A DNA stretch of 64,000 bases from Gambelia wislizenii (Eukaryota; Chordata; Lepidosauria; Squamata; Crotaphytidae), in the NCBI GenBank assembly GCA_030847615.1, contig JAUMIR010000002.1, forward strand, positions 238,843,809 to 238,907,808, in the 5' to 3' direction. Positions 32,301 to 43,732 of this stretch are shown here, piece after piece. A program made the translations under genes and the position numbers. The notes under the pieces were generated by a model, which saw only the letters and a list, made by a program, of their open reading frames with translations, did not search any database and was not told the origin of the DNA. Position 1 is the first letter of the stretch. Each line of letters opens with the position of its first letter.

Positions 32301-32760
32301 CTCTAACCCATTTCTTTCTCCCCTTTCTTTTTGTATACGTTGTCCCAAGAACTGGCATACAATATGTCATAAACAGATAAAACTTTGTACAAAGTACTGA
32401 AAATCATAGGGGGAAAATTATTTTTAGTATTGCATGAAACATTCATGAAAGTTTTGGTATTTTGGGGTCTACTTAGACTGGGCTTGTAATGCTTTCACTG
32501 CCAGGATTATAGGAAAGGTTGTTTGAGAAATGTGCTGAGTTTTTCGTCTTGTTTTCCTCCCTCTCCACCTTACAGAATGAGAGGCCCTAGGACAGAGAAT
32601 GACTATCAAAGCATTAGTGTAAATATAATGTGTGGCATTTAAAGAAAATTTCTAAATCACAAAATGGTAGTCTTGACTTGTACATTGGTAGTGTGGCCAC
32701 TTACACACCATCAAAATATAGGATGCATCCACTTCCATCCAAAATGTGCAGATTTAGAAA
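32301..32760. other. Unassigned
   Basis: No gene, no family assigned. Confidence 0.4.
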
Positions 32761-32995
32761 TTTGTTGTTGACATGTGCCTTCAAATCATTTCCAACTTAT
32801 GGTGACCCCAACGTGATCCTAATCATGAGGTCTTCTTGGCAAGATTTGTTCCAAGGGGGTTTCCCCATGACTTCCTCTGAAGCTGAGAGAGTGGGACTTG
32901 TGTCTGAGTTCACTCAACACATTTCCATGGCTGAGTGGGGATTCAAACCCTGGTTTCCCAGAGTCTAGTCCATCATTCAAACCACACTGACTCTC
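32761..32995 (-). mobile_element. tRNA-derived (ACA-tailed type) SINE
   Basis: The plus strand starts TTTGTTGTTGACATGTGCCT (tail inverse), then TCTTGGCAAGATTTGTTCCA, TCCATGGCTGAGTGGGG and GATTCAAACCC (B box inverse), ending at the head near AAACCACACTGACTC. Confidence 0.94.
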
Positions 32996-33295
32996 AAATT
33001 CAGAAATATTCCTATTTAAATACAAATGCAATACATGTCACCACACTGAAGAAGACACAATGAGCAGGTGACCTGGGTCATTCCATTGCCAGAGGTTCAC
33101 TGTGGCTGTATAGTTATTTTAAACTGGGTGTGGACTGGGATTGCCCTTGAGTTAGCAGGAAATTGTCGAATAGGAAACTTTTTTATATGACCACATTGTA
33201 TGGCGGCCATGCCTTTAGCCCTTCCTGATTCCATACTCTCTCTTTATCTCTGTCACTAGAAGGCTATATTATAACCCTGAAATCCATATATTCCA
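32996..33295. other. Unassigned
   Basis: No gene or repeat recognised. Confidence 0.4.
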
Positions 33296-33430
33296 GGCTG
33301 GAGCACCCAGCCAGATTTACCACTTTGATTTCCTTTCTGTGGTCACATTAACAGTTAATGAGAAATTAGGCATTTAATGCACCTGTGAATTATTTAGCGC
33401 AATAAGGAGAGAGGAAATGTGCCCTGAATC
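33296..33430. promoter_or_regulatory. Candidate regulatory stretch (RUNX, E-box, homeobox words)
   Basis: Repeat-free. TGTGGT at 33338-33343 is a RUNX core, CACCTG at 33380-33385 an E-box, with AGTTAATGAG and GAATTATTTAGCGCAATAA nearby. Function is inference only. Confidence 0.25.
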
Positions 33431-34050
33431 TTAAAGGAGCCTCCCCCAAAAGGGAAGCAGTTGGTTGCAAAGGTGAGTTTTAAAAGAAACCAACCCTGAT
33501 TCATAGTGTGCTCAGCTTCATTATTTGTTGGAGAGAAAAGCCAGGGCTCATCCTTGCAGAATGGTCAAGGTGTACGAGTGTCAAGATTATCCCAGAAGAG
33601 TAGGGAGAAGGAGGCAGGAGGGGCTACATTTCTGTAATCATGGTTGCTGAATGGAACCACTGCAATTGTACTCTTACGGGATCTTTCAGCCTTCCATAAT
33701 CTGGATCTCTTCAGATGTGTTGGTTGGATTACCCTGTCTCATTATGGAAAGAGGAGACCAAGGTATAATATCAATTGCAGGGACATGTACAACGGGAGAA
33801 AACTTAGGCTGGTTCCCAGTGTCTTTTATAACTCAGGCTACTTTGCCTTTCTCTGGGATTTGAAACTTATGGAATACACTATGGTCTTGTTGTGAGGGGG
33901 AAAGAATACAAACACGTCTGAAAAGGCAGACATTCGCAAGGCTGAGAACTGCCTACATGGCCAAAAGAGCCCTCCTAAACTCCACATGCACAAGCAACAC
34001 TTTGTATTTACATATAAATAAATAAATAAATAAATAAAAGTAAAAATTGC
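33431..34050. other. Unassigned; (AATA)n near 34013-34038
   Basis: A simple tetranucleotide repeat precedes a degraded DNA element. No gene. Confidence 0.4.
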
Positions 34051-34054
34051 CGTT

Positions 34055-34392
34055 TGATTGACTTACTGGATCCTCACTTAGCCAAAAATCCAACATGGCA
34101 GCAGCAGCTACTTTCCCTCTTTGCTATCCTCACCCCCTGTGCTTGTCCAGCCAATCAGATTGCACTGCCTGTTCATATCTGTATGAATGTGAGTGTTCAA
34201 ACAGTCTCATATTTGGAAGTCATACAGAGCTTTTAAAAAAATCCGTATGAAGCCCTGGACGCAGCACACATGGACTTTGTGGTGGATTTGGCTGCCCCCC
34301 TTCCAAATGACATGTATTTATGCAAACAGCCGTTTGAACGGATTGCTGTCTTTTCGCATCGTGTACGTGTTATTTTGGCTGTATAGACATGA
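34055..34392. mobile_element. Partial DNA element related to 40768-41352, inverted
   Basis: CCAACATGGCAGCAGCAG near 34090 is the inverse of the CTGCTGCCGCCATGTTGG-type word near 41070; the right end TTTTGGCTGTATAGACATGA resembles TTTTGGCCTCGTATAGACAA at 41330-41349. Confidence 0.5.
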
Positions 34393-34809
34393 CCTATTCC
34401 TATAAATTTTACCTTCTAAACCGACTCTATTTCCCTCTGCTCTCTGACAGTGTTTATATTATAGCTTTCTTGGGGCAGGGATATTTTAAAGGGCCATGCA
34501 AAGTGATGACACAACATTTAAAAAAAAAGAATGAAAATACAATATAGACCTAGGACAGACTTTAGATCCAGTGTCTTGGGTGGAATTGGGGTGTGATGAA
34601 CTGTTTGTATAGAAATAGCTCATCCTTATGATGAGGACAAGCTATTCTTTCTTACCCCACTGTTCTCTCAGCATAGGCTTGGAAATGCTAAGATTTAATA
34701 TTTCCTTCCTTTCAACAAGTCTTCCTTTTAAGGATTAAAATGCAGAAATCTATGCATATCTGCTTCTGCTATTCTCACCATCATCAGTGAGGTGTGATGA
34801 CTGTTGCTT
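34393..34809. other. Unassigned
   Basis: No gene seen. Confidence 0.4.
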
Positions 34810-35291
34810 TTCTTGAGCAAGCAGGGATCACCAGCATTGAGGTCATGATATTGGGAACACAGCTGCGCTGGGCAGGGCACGTTTCTAGGATAGAGGACCA
34901 TCGCCTCCCAAAAATAGTACTCTACGGTGAACTTGCCACAGGTCAGCCTAAGAGGGGCACTCCAAAAAAGTGATAGAAGGACTCCCTGAAACAACATCTC
35001 AGGCTCGGCCAAATTGATCACCAACAATGGTCCGCCCTGGCCTCACATCGGGAAGCATGGAGGTGCACTATCCACAATGCTGCAGCCTTATTTGAGAACT
35101 CACGCCGAACAAGTCTTGAAGAGAAACGACAATGCAGAAAGAATCACAACCTGGAAATATCACCCAAGGAGACCTTCTGCTGTGCTTTCTGCAACCGGAC
35201 TTGTTTATCTCGAATTGGCCTTTTTAGTCATCAGCGTGCTTGCAGAAAGCATGGGATGAGTCCTTCCTGTATCTTTGTTTGCGAAGAAAAG

Positions 35292-35325
<34 letters not shown>
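34810..35325 (+). mobile_element. LINE ORF2 C-terminus with (GA)n tail
   Basis: Translation shows LRWAGHVSRIEDHRLPKIVL then GELATGQPKRGTPKK, a stop, DSLKQHLRL, and finally a finger with CAFCN...CLSRIGLFSHQRAC, the usual order downstream of RT in this LINE type. It ends in AAAAGCC directly followed by (GA)n at about 35287-35323. Inactivated by at least one in-frame stop after the TPKK word (TGA near 34970). LINE clade not assigned. Confidence 0.85.
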
Positions 35326-35770
35326 TCCCCCCCTTCCCCTAGCTATCAAAAATTCAAATTTATTGCAAATTTTTGAGCTCCAAGGGGTCAGACACCCTCT
35401 GTCAAGCAATCCAATTTCAGCCTTTTTTGAGATAGAAGCCATTGGAGGGTTTAATTTTGTCTTTTTCTCCTCCTCCTTTTTGTGTATAATTTCTACACAT
35501 GAGTCTCTACTGGGAAAACACCCAAGACTGGGAGATGTGTTTTCATCTAAACTCTCTGGCTACATATTTCTCTTTTGCTTGACTACCCAGTTCTTGGGGT
35601 ACAATCAGAGTGTAAATATTTAGACATTGAAGCCCCTTTCTCCTAAGCTCCCCAAGTTTTTCATCCTGTACTCACTAATATAGTAATCCTTGTAACAATT
35701 CTATAAGACCAACCAAATGGGTGGGGAATAAGGAAAGAATTATTCTATGAAAAAAGAAGACAAGGCACCC
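35326..35770. other. Unassigned
   Basis: No gene seen. Confidence 0.4.
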
Positions 35771-35998
35771 CAGGGCCGGTTTAAGGCACTGGCGGTGTCA
35801 GCATCCGCAGAGGGGCCCAACATTGTGGGGGGCCCTGTAGTAACCCTCCTCCTGCAAAAAACATTATTAGTAATAACCTGAATATCCTGTACTATGAATA
35901 GCTTAGGTTAAGTTAGGTTACATTGACCTGAGATAAACATATGCCCCCCCCCAAATAAAGCATTGCAGGGCCCCCCAAAATGCCTCAAACCAGTCCTG
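35771..35998. mobile_element. hAT-type MITE
   Basis: Ends CAGGGCCGGTTTAAGG and inverse-like CCTCAAACCAGTCCTG; interior as in 8195-8423. The flanks AGGCACCC and AGGTTCCT agree at 5 of 8 positions, a weathered target duplication. Confidence 0.93.
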
Positions 35999-36974
35999 AG
36001 GTTCCTCCACCTTCTAGGACCAGCTACCTCTGCTGGAATGCCTTCTTCCACACAGCTATTAAAGCCTTGTCCTCTTATTCCATCTATGACAGTGTGATTG
36101 GGTATAGTACTGAGGCTGAGACAGTGACTTAGCTAAGGTTCCCTCTGGGAGGTTACAGGTGAGCTGAAAAATTTGAACAGGGAACTTCCTTACTCTCTAT
36201 CTTAATCTCTTATAATGTGCAGGCACACAGGTGGAATGGTCTAAATACACAGTAAATACACAGTAGCAACAGAGAAAAGGTGTATGCATGTATGTGTTCA
36301 TGTGAGCACTTGGGTGTTCGTGAGGATGCAGGTGTATGTTTGTTTTTCCAAGTTCCATGGGTAATTACAGGTCCTGGCTTTCAATTTATTCTCCTATAAA
36401 TCTTGCATACATTTTGGGATTTCATACTGTGTTTGGAGTGACTTAGGCAGCTGCTGAGTGCCTGCGGAGATCAGTGCCTCAGGGAGCAAATGCCTCCCAG
36501 CTTTTCTCTCTGTTGGCTGGTTCTGGCTGATTTACACTGATATCAATACATGGCAGTGTGATATGCACTGATTACACTGATTACACACATACATGGCAAA
36601 TGTCCAAAACTGGAAAAGTTTTTTTTTTTTTTTAAATTATAGCTCCCCAAATCCCCTAGCCATCATGGTCACTAGCCATGCTGCATGGGCCATTCCACAT
36701 GTTGTAGTTTTTTGGGGTTTTTTTTAAGCACAACTCTCTGTCTTCACAAATGCCCTATTTAGACACTGCTTTGTGGTAACCTCCTGCCATTTCTTCTCTG
36801 GAAGCCAGAGATCCAGCTCATTGGCTCCTGTTATATTCTTGGAGTTTGCAAATTCTGTCTATCAACCACAGGAATGGAAAGAATACTCAAAAATATTTGA
36901 AAAAAAATAGTTGAAAAACATGTTTCTTGAGTGACAGGAAATGCTGACAAGAAAAATCCTGGAATGATGAGAAT
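35999..36974. other. Unassigned
   Basis: A TGTATG/TGTTCATGTG-rich stretch near 36280-36340; no gene. Confidence 0.4.
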
Positions 36975-37200
36975 CTCTGCAATTTTGAACAGTGTGTGCA
37001 AAATTTGCATGAGTGGGTGTCCCCCGCCCCCCATGGAAAACAGTATTTTCTGTGCAGGAAGCAGCATTGTATTTCACAGAAAATTCTGTTTTGTGCACAA
37101 TTGCCCCATGGGCAAATTTTGCACAGAAGAAGTCATGAACTGTGAATATGAACTGTGCAGTTTTCAAAGACATTCTTTGCAGTGGGAAGAAAATTGCTAA
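36975..37200. repeat. Family F repeat
   Basis: TGCAAAATTTGCATGAG, GGAAAACAGTATTTTCTGTG, CACAGAAAATTCTG and GGGCAAATTTTGCACAGAAG form several short inverted pairs. Confidence 0.5.
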
Positions 37201-37264
37201 AATTGCATGTTGCTTCCTTTGAGAACCAGTTTAGCAAAGGATTGCATCTCCCTCTGTCTCTGGC

Positions 37265-37760
37265 ATCTCAATGACTCCAATTATCACAGAGCATGTCCAT
37301 CTTTCCTGCTATCCAGACTCTTTAGGATTGTCCTGCCTGCACACTGAAGATGCCAGCAAAGCACTTGTACATCTGGAGGAGGCATGTCACATTGGAAGCA
37401 AATTTCAAAGAGGGCTTGCATATTATGCCCTAAAGAAAGATAAGATATCACCCAAAGCAAGGATCTGAGTATATGGGGCAGATTATATGGGAGAAGGTGA
37501 TCCTGTATGTTACCTAGACCCAGACCATGTAGGGCTTTAAAGGTAACAACCAATACTTTATACTTTGCCCAGAAACTAATTGGCAGCTAGTGGAGTGATT
37601 TTAATATTGATGTAATATGGTCACTCCTAGATGTACCAACAACCAATCTGGCTGCCATGTTTTGAATTAACTGAATTTTTTGAACTTGGTACAGAGGCAG
37701 TTCAACATATAGCACATTGCAGAAGTCCAGCCTTGAGGTTACCAGCACATGCCTCCCTCC
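37265..37760 (-). mobile_element. L2-like LINE fragment, RT C-terminal region
   Basis: The minus strand encodes HVLVTSRLDFCNVLYVELP, then QLIQNMAARLVVGTSRSDHI and, after a frame break, VVTFKALHGLG, the conserved post-RT order of L2/CR1-group LINEs (SRLDYCN, NAAARL, LLTYKALHG). Two frames are needed, so it is dead. Its upstream side is cut by the (CT)n tail of the next LINE. Confidence 0.88.
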
Positions 37761-37761
37761 C

Positions 37762-37805
<44 letters not shown>

Positions 37806-38175
37806 TTCTTTTCGCAAACGAAGATTCAGGAAGGACTCATCCCGTGCTTTCTGCAAGCGTGCTGATGACTAAAAAGGCCAATCCGAGATAGACAAGTCCA
37901 GTTGCAGAAAGCACAGAAGGTCTCCTTGGGTGGTGTTTCTGGGTTGTGATTCTTTCTGCGCTGTCATTTCTCTTCAAGACTTGTTCGGCGTGAGTTCTCA
38001 AACAAGGCTGCAGCATTGTGGATAGTGTGTCTCTATGCCTCCCGATGTGAGGCCAGGGCGGACCATTGTTGGTGATCAATTTGGCCGAGCCTGAGGTGTT
38101 GTTTCAGGGAGTCCTTGTATCGCTTTTTTTGGAGCGCCCCTCTTACGCTGACCGTGGCGAGTTACTATTTTGGGG
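37761..38175 (-). mobile_element. LINE ORF2 C-terminus with (GA)n tail, minus strand
   Basis: (CT)n at 37766-37802 on plus is the 3' tail. Upstream on minus are the SRIGL finger and HREA-type segment as in 34810-35325, extending to near 38170 where RWAGHV-like similarity fades. Confidence 0.85.
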
Positions 38176-39010
38176 AGGTGATGGTCCTCCTTCCTAGAAA
38201 CAGGTTTTCTTTGCCATGGTTTGACCGCATCAGAAGATTCCCGTTGGCTGCGGCTAGCCAACCAGGTAGTTGGGGATGAGCTTTCCTTAGGCCACCTTTT
38301 CTAGGCCTCTCTCCATACGGAGCAAGCAGTGCTCTCCTTAAAAAAGGCTGCTTGGTCATTCAGGATGCTGCCGAACAAGACTGTCATCTCCCGGGTCAGC
38401 CTCGAGAGACCAAAGTCCTGAACCGCCTGCATGCAGGGTTGGGTCTGCGGCTTCCAGTGCATCTTTACACCTGCCGTTTCGTCACTTGCCTATCACTACA
38501 GGGCTTTTTTTTGGAATTGGATTTGTCCTTCGAGCCTGTGCAATGGATTTGTCTGGTGGAGCACAGCGTGCACAGAACTGGCCTCACCCTTTAAACCAAA
38601 GGTTCATCTGCTGGCCTTGCAAGCATGGATGGTAGCAGTGAGGTCCTTGGGTCCTAGGTTTGATTAGAGTTTCCTTCTCTTAGATGGTTGACCTTACAGG
38701 GTTGGACGAGCACCATCTGCCTGGGTTTGGGATTAGAGTTTTCCTTCTCCTAGGATGGTTGCCATAAGGCTAGAGAGCCCATCCTGCCCTTTGACACTCT
38801 TTTGACCTGTCTGGCATGGAAGACCCTACCGGTGGCTATTATGCCACCGCCAGCATAGCTCAAAACATCATTAGGGTACACAAGCCTCTCTCCCACGACA
38901 AGGGGGCATCAATGGAGAGGACCAGCACATGCACTACCATCTTTAAGTCCTCTAATTCTAAGAAGGGGTGCAGCTGGCATAACAGCGGAAGTTGATAACA
39001 AGCACACCTC
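38176..39010. other. Probable old repeat, unassigned
   Basis: Contains a direct duplication GATTAGAGTTTCCTTCTC / GATTAGAGTTTTCCTTCTC near 38665 and 38732, and words (GGCATGGAAGACCCTACC) reminiscent of LINE sequences, but no family can be named. Confidence 0.35.
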
Positions 39011-39014
39011 ACTG

Positions 39015-39354
39015 TTGCAACTACCATGCAGATACTCTGGGAGACATCTACTTCACTCAGCCAAAGCTAGGCTGACTACTATCCAGAGGATATTTTCTTC
39101 GGCCGCCCTCGGACTGTGGAATGACCTGCCGGAAGAGATTTGTCTGCACGAGATGCTATCTGAGTTTAAATCAGCAGTAAAGACCAGTCTCATTCAGCTG
39201 GCCTATCCAGATTATTTTTAAATTATGGTTTTTAAAATATGCATTGATGGATTTTAATATGTATTGGTTTTATATGCTCTTTTTATTGATGTTATGTGTT
39301 GTGCTATTTGTTGTTGCTGTTCTTCCCCACAGGGAATGGCAGGTAAGCAATAAA

Positions 39355-39385
<31 letters not shown>

Positions 39386-39390
39386 GCTGC
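39015..39390 (+). mobile_element. L2-like LINE 3' end with (TTG)n tail
   Basis: Translation includes FSSAALGLWNDLPEEI and LSEFKSAVKTSLIQLAY, the common C-terminus of L2-group ORF2, followed by a short 3' UTR and a (TTG)n tail at about 39355-39386. Confidence 0.88.
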
Positions 39391-39427
39391 TGCTGTTGGC
39401 TAATGCATATAGATAGAGGTACCAGAT

Positions 39428-40060
39428 ATACTTGTGTATAAGCTGAAAAAATTTGGATGGAAAAATCAACCCAAAACTCCAGGGTTGACTTATACGTGGG
39501 TCAATGCTGGAACAGGAACACAGTGTGAAGGTAGTGACAAGAGGAAGAGGCGAGAAGCCCCTCTTGGCTTGGTGGGGCGTGGAAGCAGTTCTCCCATCCT
39601 GTTACCCCTCCCTTGCCCAAACTGGAGAAAGAAAAGCAGCGCAACCCTCCTTCTTCACTTTATTTTTCTGCCTGAGCAGCATTCAGCAGCAATGTGAGGG
39701 AGCCCAAAGAATGTGGTCTATCCACCATTTTGAACACTGGAGGTGCAGCAGAACAGTGGCAGCCATTTTTAATAAGGGCTCACTGTATAAGCCTCTCTGC
39801 AGAGAGACTGTGGCGGCCATTTTTAATAGGGGCATACTGTATAACCTCGTGAGGCTTGACAGTCTCTCTGAAGAAAGCCCCATTTTGTGGTCCCTGAAGC
39901 CCCCCAGAAGCTACTCCAAAACCCCTAGACCCATTTGTTTTTGAAAGCACTGATGATCTTTTACCCCCCCCCATGGCAAAAAGTAAGACCTCCCCAAGTA
40001 AATTTATAAGTCAAAAAAGCCCCGAGAAAATGGCTGAAAATTGGCTGAACACAAAACCAT
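39428..40060. mobile_element. DNA element with TATAAG ends, diverged
   Basis: The left part has ATACTTGTGTATAAGCTGAA and GGTTGACTTATACGTGGGTC; the right part has AAATTTATAAGTCAAAAAAG. The middle shares GGGAGCCCAAAGAATGTGGT and CCATTTTTAATAGGGG-like words with 55816-57124, suggesting a related inner sequence. Confidence 0.5.
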
Positions 40061-40767
40061 AAGGGATGTGACATCACTTCCCATCAAGTTGGACCTCTCA
40101 GTGTGGAGCCAGTCCCTTCCACACTTGCTCACCCCTGATCTAGACTCAGGTTTTCCCTCTCATGGCAATGGGCTTGTAGCCTAGATCCTCCTTTACCACA
40201 GACCACTGCCCCCCAGCCTAGGTAAACTGTCCCTTCCTCAATCTGGGACCTAGTCCTGGTTCTCAAATCCATCTTACTTGAATTTTCCTTCAAATTTTAG
40301 AGTTACACAAATCAGCTCTTCTTATTCTCAAAGTGGAGCCAATATAATATATAAAGCATTCTCCAGTGGTTTTTGTTTTTAAGGTAAAATTTGAATTATA
40401 TACAGGCATTTGTGGAAATGCAATGTGCCATTCCTTCCACTAATTTTCAAGTGGAAGGAATGCATATTTGTGAAGCACCACAATCAAAGTACATAAAACA
40501 CCACAATCTTGATGTATTCTTATGCACAATCTCAAGAAAGTTTGCTTTTGGGAAAGGGGTAGTGATATGAAACTCTCTAACTCACATATTCATTGCGTGA
40601 CTTTGACTCTCACAGGCAAACTTTTGTTTTTAATTCCTCTGTGGAAATTTGTGTGTATAGTACTTTATATTTTCTTCCTCATTTACACAGTATGAAATGC
40701 TCCCCCCCCCCACATGCACATTTTACATTTTCTTTGCTGTCTCAAATGCACATGTTTCCAAGATTTA
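40061..40767. other. Unassigned
   Basis: A small inverted pair (CATTCCTTCCACTAA / AAGTGGAAGGAATGCA) lies near 40428-40463. No gene. Confidence 0.4.
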
Positions 40768-41352
40768 GGGGTTGTCTAAATGGCAAAAATATTCTTCACG
40801 GAATGCAAGGAGAAGATGACCTGTTCTAATGGCAATCTACGTTGTTTCATTGTATTGTGAAGGGGAGGGGGCAAAATGGCAAAAACTCCACACGAAAAGC
40901 CTTTGCGTCTTTTCCCAGAGTTTAAAAAAAACAGTGAGGGGAATGCACATTCCTGCTCGTTGGGGCAAGCAATTCAATATGACTCACATTCCCATATGAG
41001 AGAAAGCATTAACATGATTGGTTGGATGAGTGTGGGGGCGGGGCTTGCTAACAGGGCAAGTGCCTGCTGCCGCCATGTTGGATGTTCACCTTAGCGAGTG
41101 ATCGCTAAGGTGATAAAATGGGGTGTTGTTTTTATTTTTATTTTCTTATTATACACACTGTGGAGCTAGTATTTTTTTTAAAGTTTGGCAGCAGCAGATT
41201 TAAAAACAAGTAATTCAGTTGCAGCTGCTGTCTTGACTAGAGGGCACACAGAGTTTATGGGGGCTGTAAAACCATTAAGACAAATTGCAACTGCTGCAAA
41301 CTGCTATTACTGCAGAGCAATCTGGTTCTTTTGGCCTCGTATAGACAACCCC
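40768..41352. mobile_element. DNA element with GGGGTTGTCTA ends
   Basis: The left end GGGGTTGTCTAAATGGC pairs with the right end GCCTCGTATAGACAACCCC. Near the centre CACCTTAGCGAGTGATCGCTAAGGTG-type arms (ten bp each side) form a perfect hairpin at 41088-41113. No coding capacity; 585 bp. Confidence 0.7.
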
Positions 41353-41353
41353 A

Positions 41354-41585
41354 CAGTGGACCGACCCTTGGTATTTCCTGATGTTTGGTTCCAGAATTCC
41401 CCATGGATACCAAAATTCATGGATGCTCAAGTCCCATTATATACAATGGCATAGTAAAATGGCATCCCTAATATAAAATGGTGAACAGAAAGGTTTGCTT
41501 TTTGGAATCCCACCTCCTGAATATTTTCAAGCTGTGGTTGGTTGAATCCGTGGATGCAGAACCCATGGATACAGAGGGCTGACTG
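41354..41585 (+). mobile_element. Tigger-like MITE
   Basis: Ends CAGTGGACCGACCC and GAGGGCTGACTG; TA at 41586-41587 on the right, the left TA lost. Interior as in 24373-24597. It directly abuts the preceding element. Confidence 0.9.
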
Positions 41586-41669
41586 TATGCATTTTTAGGT
41601 GTGCCTATCTATTTGCATACAATTCCTCTCCCCGCTACCAGTTGAATCTGATACATATGGTTTCCTCCT

Positions 41670-42355
41670 AGAATCATTGAATCATAGAATTGTAGAGTTG
41701 GAAGAGACCTTAAGGGCCATCCAGTCCGACCCCCTGCCACGCAGGAAATCACAATCAAAGCATCCCCGACAGATGGCAATCCAGCCTCTGTTTAAAGACC
41801 TCCAAGGAAGGAGACCCCACCACGCTCCGAGGGAGTGTGTTCCTCTGCCGAACAGCTCTTACTGTCAGAAACGTCCTCCTCATGTTGAGGTGGAATCTCT
41901 GTTCCTGGAGCTTGCATCCATTGCTCCGTGTTCTAGTCTCTGGAGTAGCAGAAAACAAGCTTGCTCCATCCTCAATGTGACACCCCTTCAAATACTTAAA
42001 CAGGGCTATCATATTGCCCCTTAACCGTCTTTTTTCCAGGCTAAACATACCCAGCTCCCTAAGTCTTTCCTCATAAGGCATAGCTTCCAGACCTTTCACC
42101 ATTTTAGTCGCTCTCCTCTGGACACACTCCAATTTGTTAATATCCTTTTTGAATTGTGGTGCCCAGAACTGGACACAGTATTCTAGGTGAGGCCTGACCA
42201 AGGCAGAATAGAATGGCACTATGACTTCCCTTGATCTAGACACTATACTTCTATTGATGCAGCCCAAAATCACATTGGCCTTTTTAGGTGCCGCATCACA
42301 CTGTTAACTCATGTTGTGGTCTACTAGGACTCCTAGATCCTTTTCACCCGTAGCC
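41670..42355 (-). mobile_element. CR1 LINE 3' end, longest RT remnant
   Basis: Starts with the CR1 3' terminus (GAATCATTGAATCATAGAAT). On the minus strand 41755-42273 is open for 172 codons and encodes the RT C-terminal part: [42 protein letters not shown]-type and [18 protein letters not shown] words. This is the cleanest CR1 coding remnant in the window, but it lacks the RT catalytic core and endonuclease, so it is 5'-truncated. Confidence 0.95.
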
Positions 42356-42619
42356 TGCTTACAGGAAGCCAAAAGGCATGTACACACGTTTGTCAATGAT
42401 CTTATAGATTGTGAACTGAGTGAGTTTGTTTAACAAAGTCATTAATGCAATTTCTTTTCCATCTTTAGGAGCAGCGCTAGAAAATAACTTTTTAAGAAAA
42501 ATCATTCCAGTTATTTATTGCAGCCATTTAAAAAGTAGCCCGTTGTTGTTACTCATTGGGATAGGAATATAAATCTTCACTTATTTCATTCTTTAAAGAA
42601 TGTGAGAATATGAGGTTTT
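42356..42619. other. Unassigned
   Basis: No gene or repeat recognised. Confidence 0.35.
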
Positions 42620-42830
42620 CTGTACAATTTTGGATCAATGTTTGCACCTTGGAACTCTTTTCAGAAAAATCTGTGTCATGGTTTTTATGGAGGGAACAAT
42701 GTATTTTACAGAAATTTTCTGCACAAAAATGACCTGGTTTTTCTCATGCTCATGTATTTGTGTGCAAACAATTTTTTTTCTGAAAAAAACTCTCACCATG
42801 GAAAGCATAGAGTGGTTATTCCTCATTTTC
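42620..42830. repeat. Family F repeat
   Basis: TTTTCAGAAAAATCTGTG, TTACAGAAATTTTCTGCACA and TTTTTTTTCTGAAAAAAACT words in series. Confidence 0.45.
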
Positions 42831-43503
42831 TCAGTGGGTTGTTTTGAATGTGGAGATGCCTCCTTAGTCAATGATGAGAATATTAATGAGAATTGTTAAG
42901 ATCTCTGATGTTGGAAAAATAAAATCCATTAAACATTCCTGTTAAAATGATCCAGAAATGCTTTAAAATCCTCTCAAAAATAACTTTTGAAAGTGCTGTA
43001 ATTAAAAAGCATTATGCATTTCACCAATAAAGTAACCTGTTACATCACTTTTCAAATTAACTTCTTTTGACCCCTATTTACCCCCCATAACCAGTTACAA
43101 ATAACACGTCATTTTTCATTTCCAAACTCTGTCCAAGAGAGGGCAGTGTTTTGTCAATGCTCACAATTGTGCATGAACTTTGATAAATGCCCTTCCCTTC
43201 TCTAGTCCTCATACAAGCATATATACACTTGTCCCATCAATATTTTCTGGTCAGCTAGAGGGATTCTCCTGCTTAAACTAGAATTCAGGTGGAGGAAAGA
43301 GAAAATTCATCTAACAATATGGAGGTAATCTGCTTGTATTTGGCTAAAGCTACTAGGTGATAGCGCTACGATCTGGATGTACACAACTCCCATGAAAGAT
43401 AAAATTCCAAAGTCCGGGAGTGGGGAAGAATAAAAAATGAAGTAGGTTTCCCTCTCCAGCTGTAGAGAGAGGGAAGTCCATGCGTGGAGAGGGAGATCTA
43501 TGG
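42831..43503. other. Unassigned
   Basis: No gene seen. Confidence 0.4.
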
Positions 43504-43732
43504 GGCCCATTAACACTATACAATTACAGCACAATGATTCTGCTTTAACTACCATGGCAACATACTACAGAATCTTTGGATTTATCTCTTGTGTGACATC
43601 AGAGATGCTCTCTGGCTGAGTATTCTAGATGCCTCTCTGTAAACTTCATATCCCAGAATTCCATTGGACCCAGCCATGTTTGTTAAACAGGCATCACAGT
43701 GCTGTAATTCTGTAGTATGAAAGGGCCCATTA
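43504..43732. mobile_element. Family Z hairpin MITE, diverged
   Basis: AACACTATACAATTACAGC and the inverse-like GCTGTAATTCTGTAGTATG near the ends; TTTAACTACCATGGCAAC and ATCCCAGAATTCCATTGGA inside. Confidence 0.7.

Noticed and set aside
39254..39469. Asn-repeat / Cys-repeat frames
   Set aside because: They translate the (TTG)n tail of an L2-like LINE.
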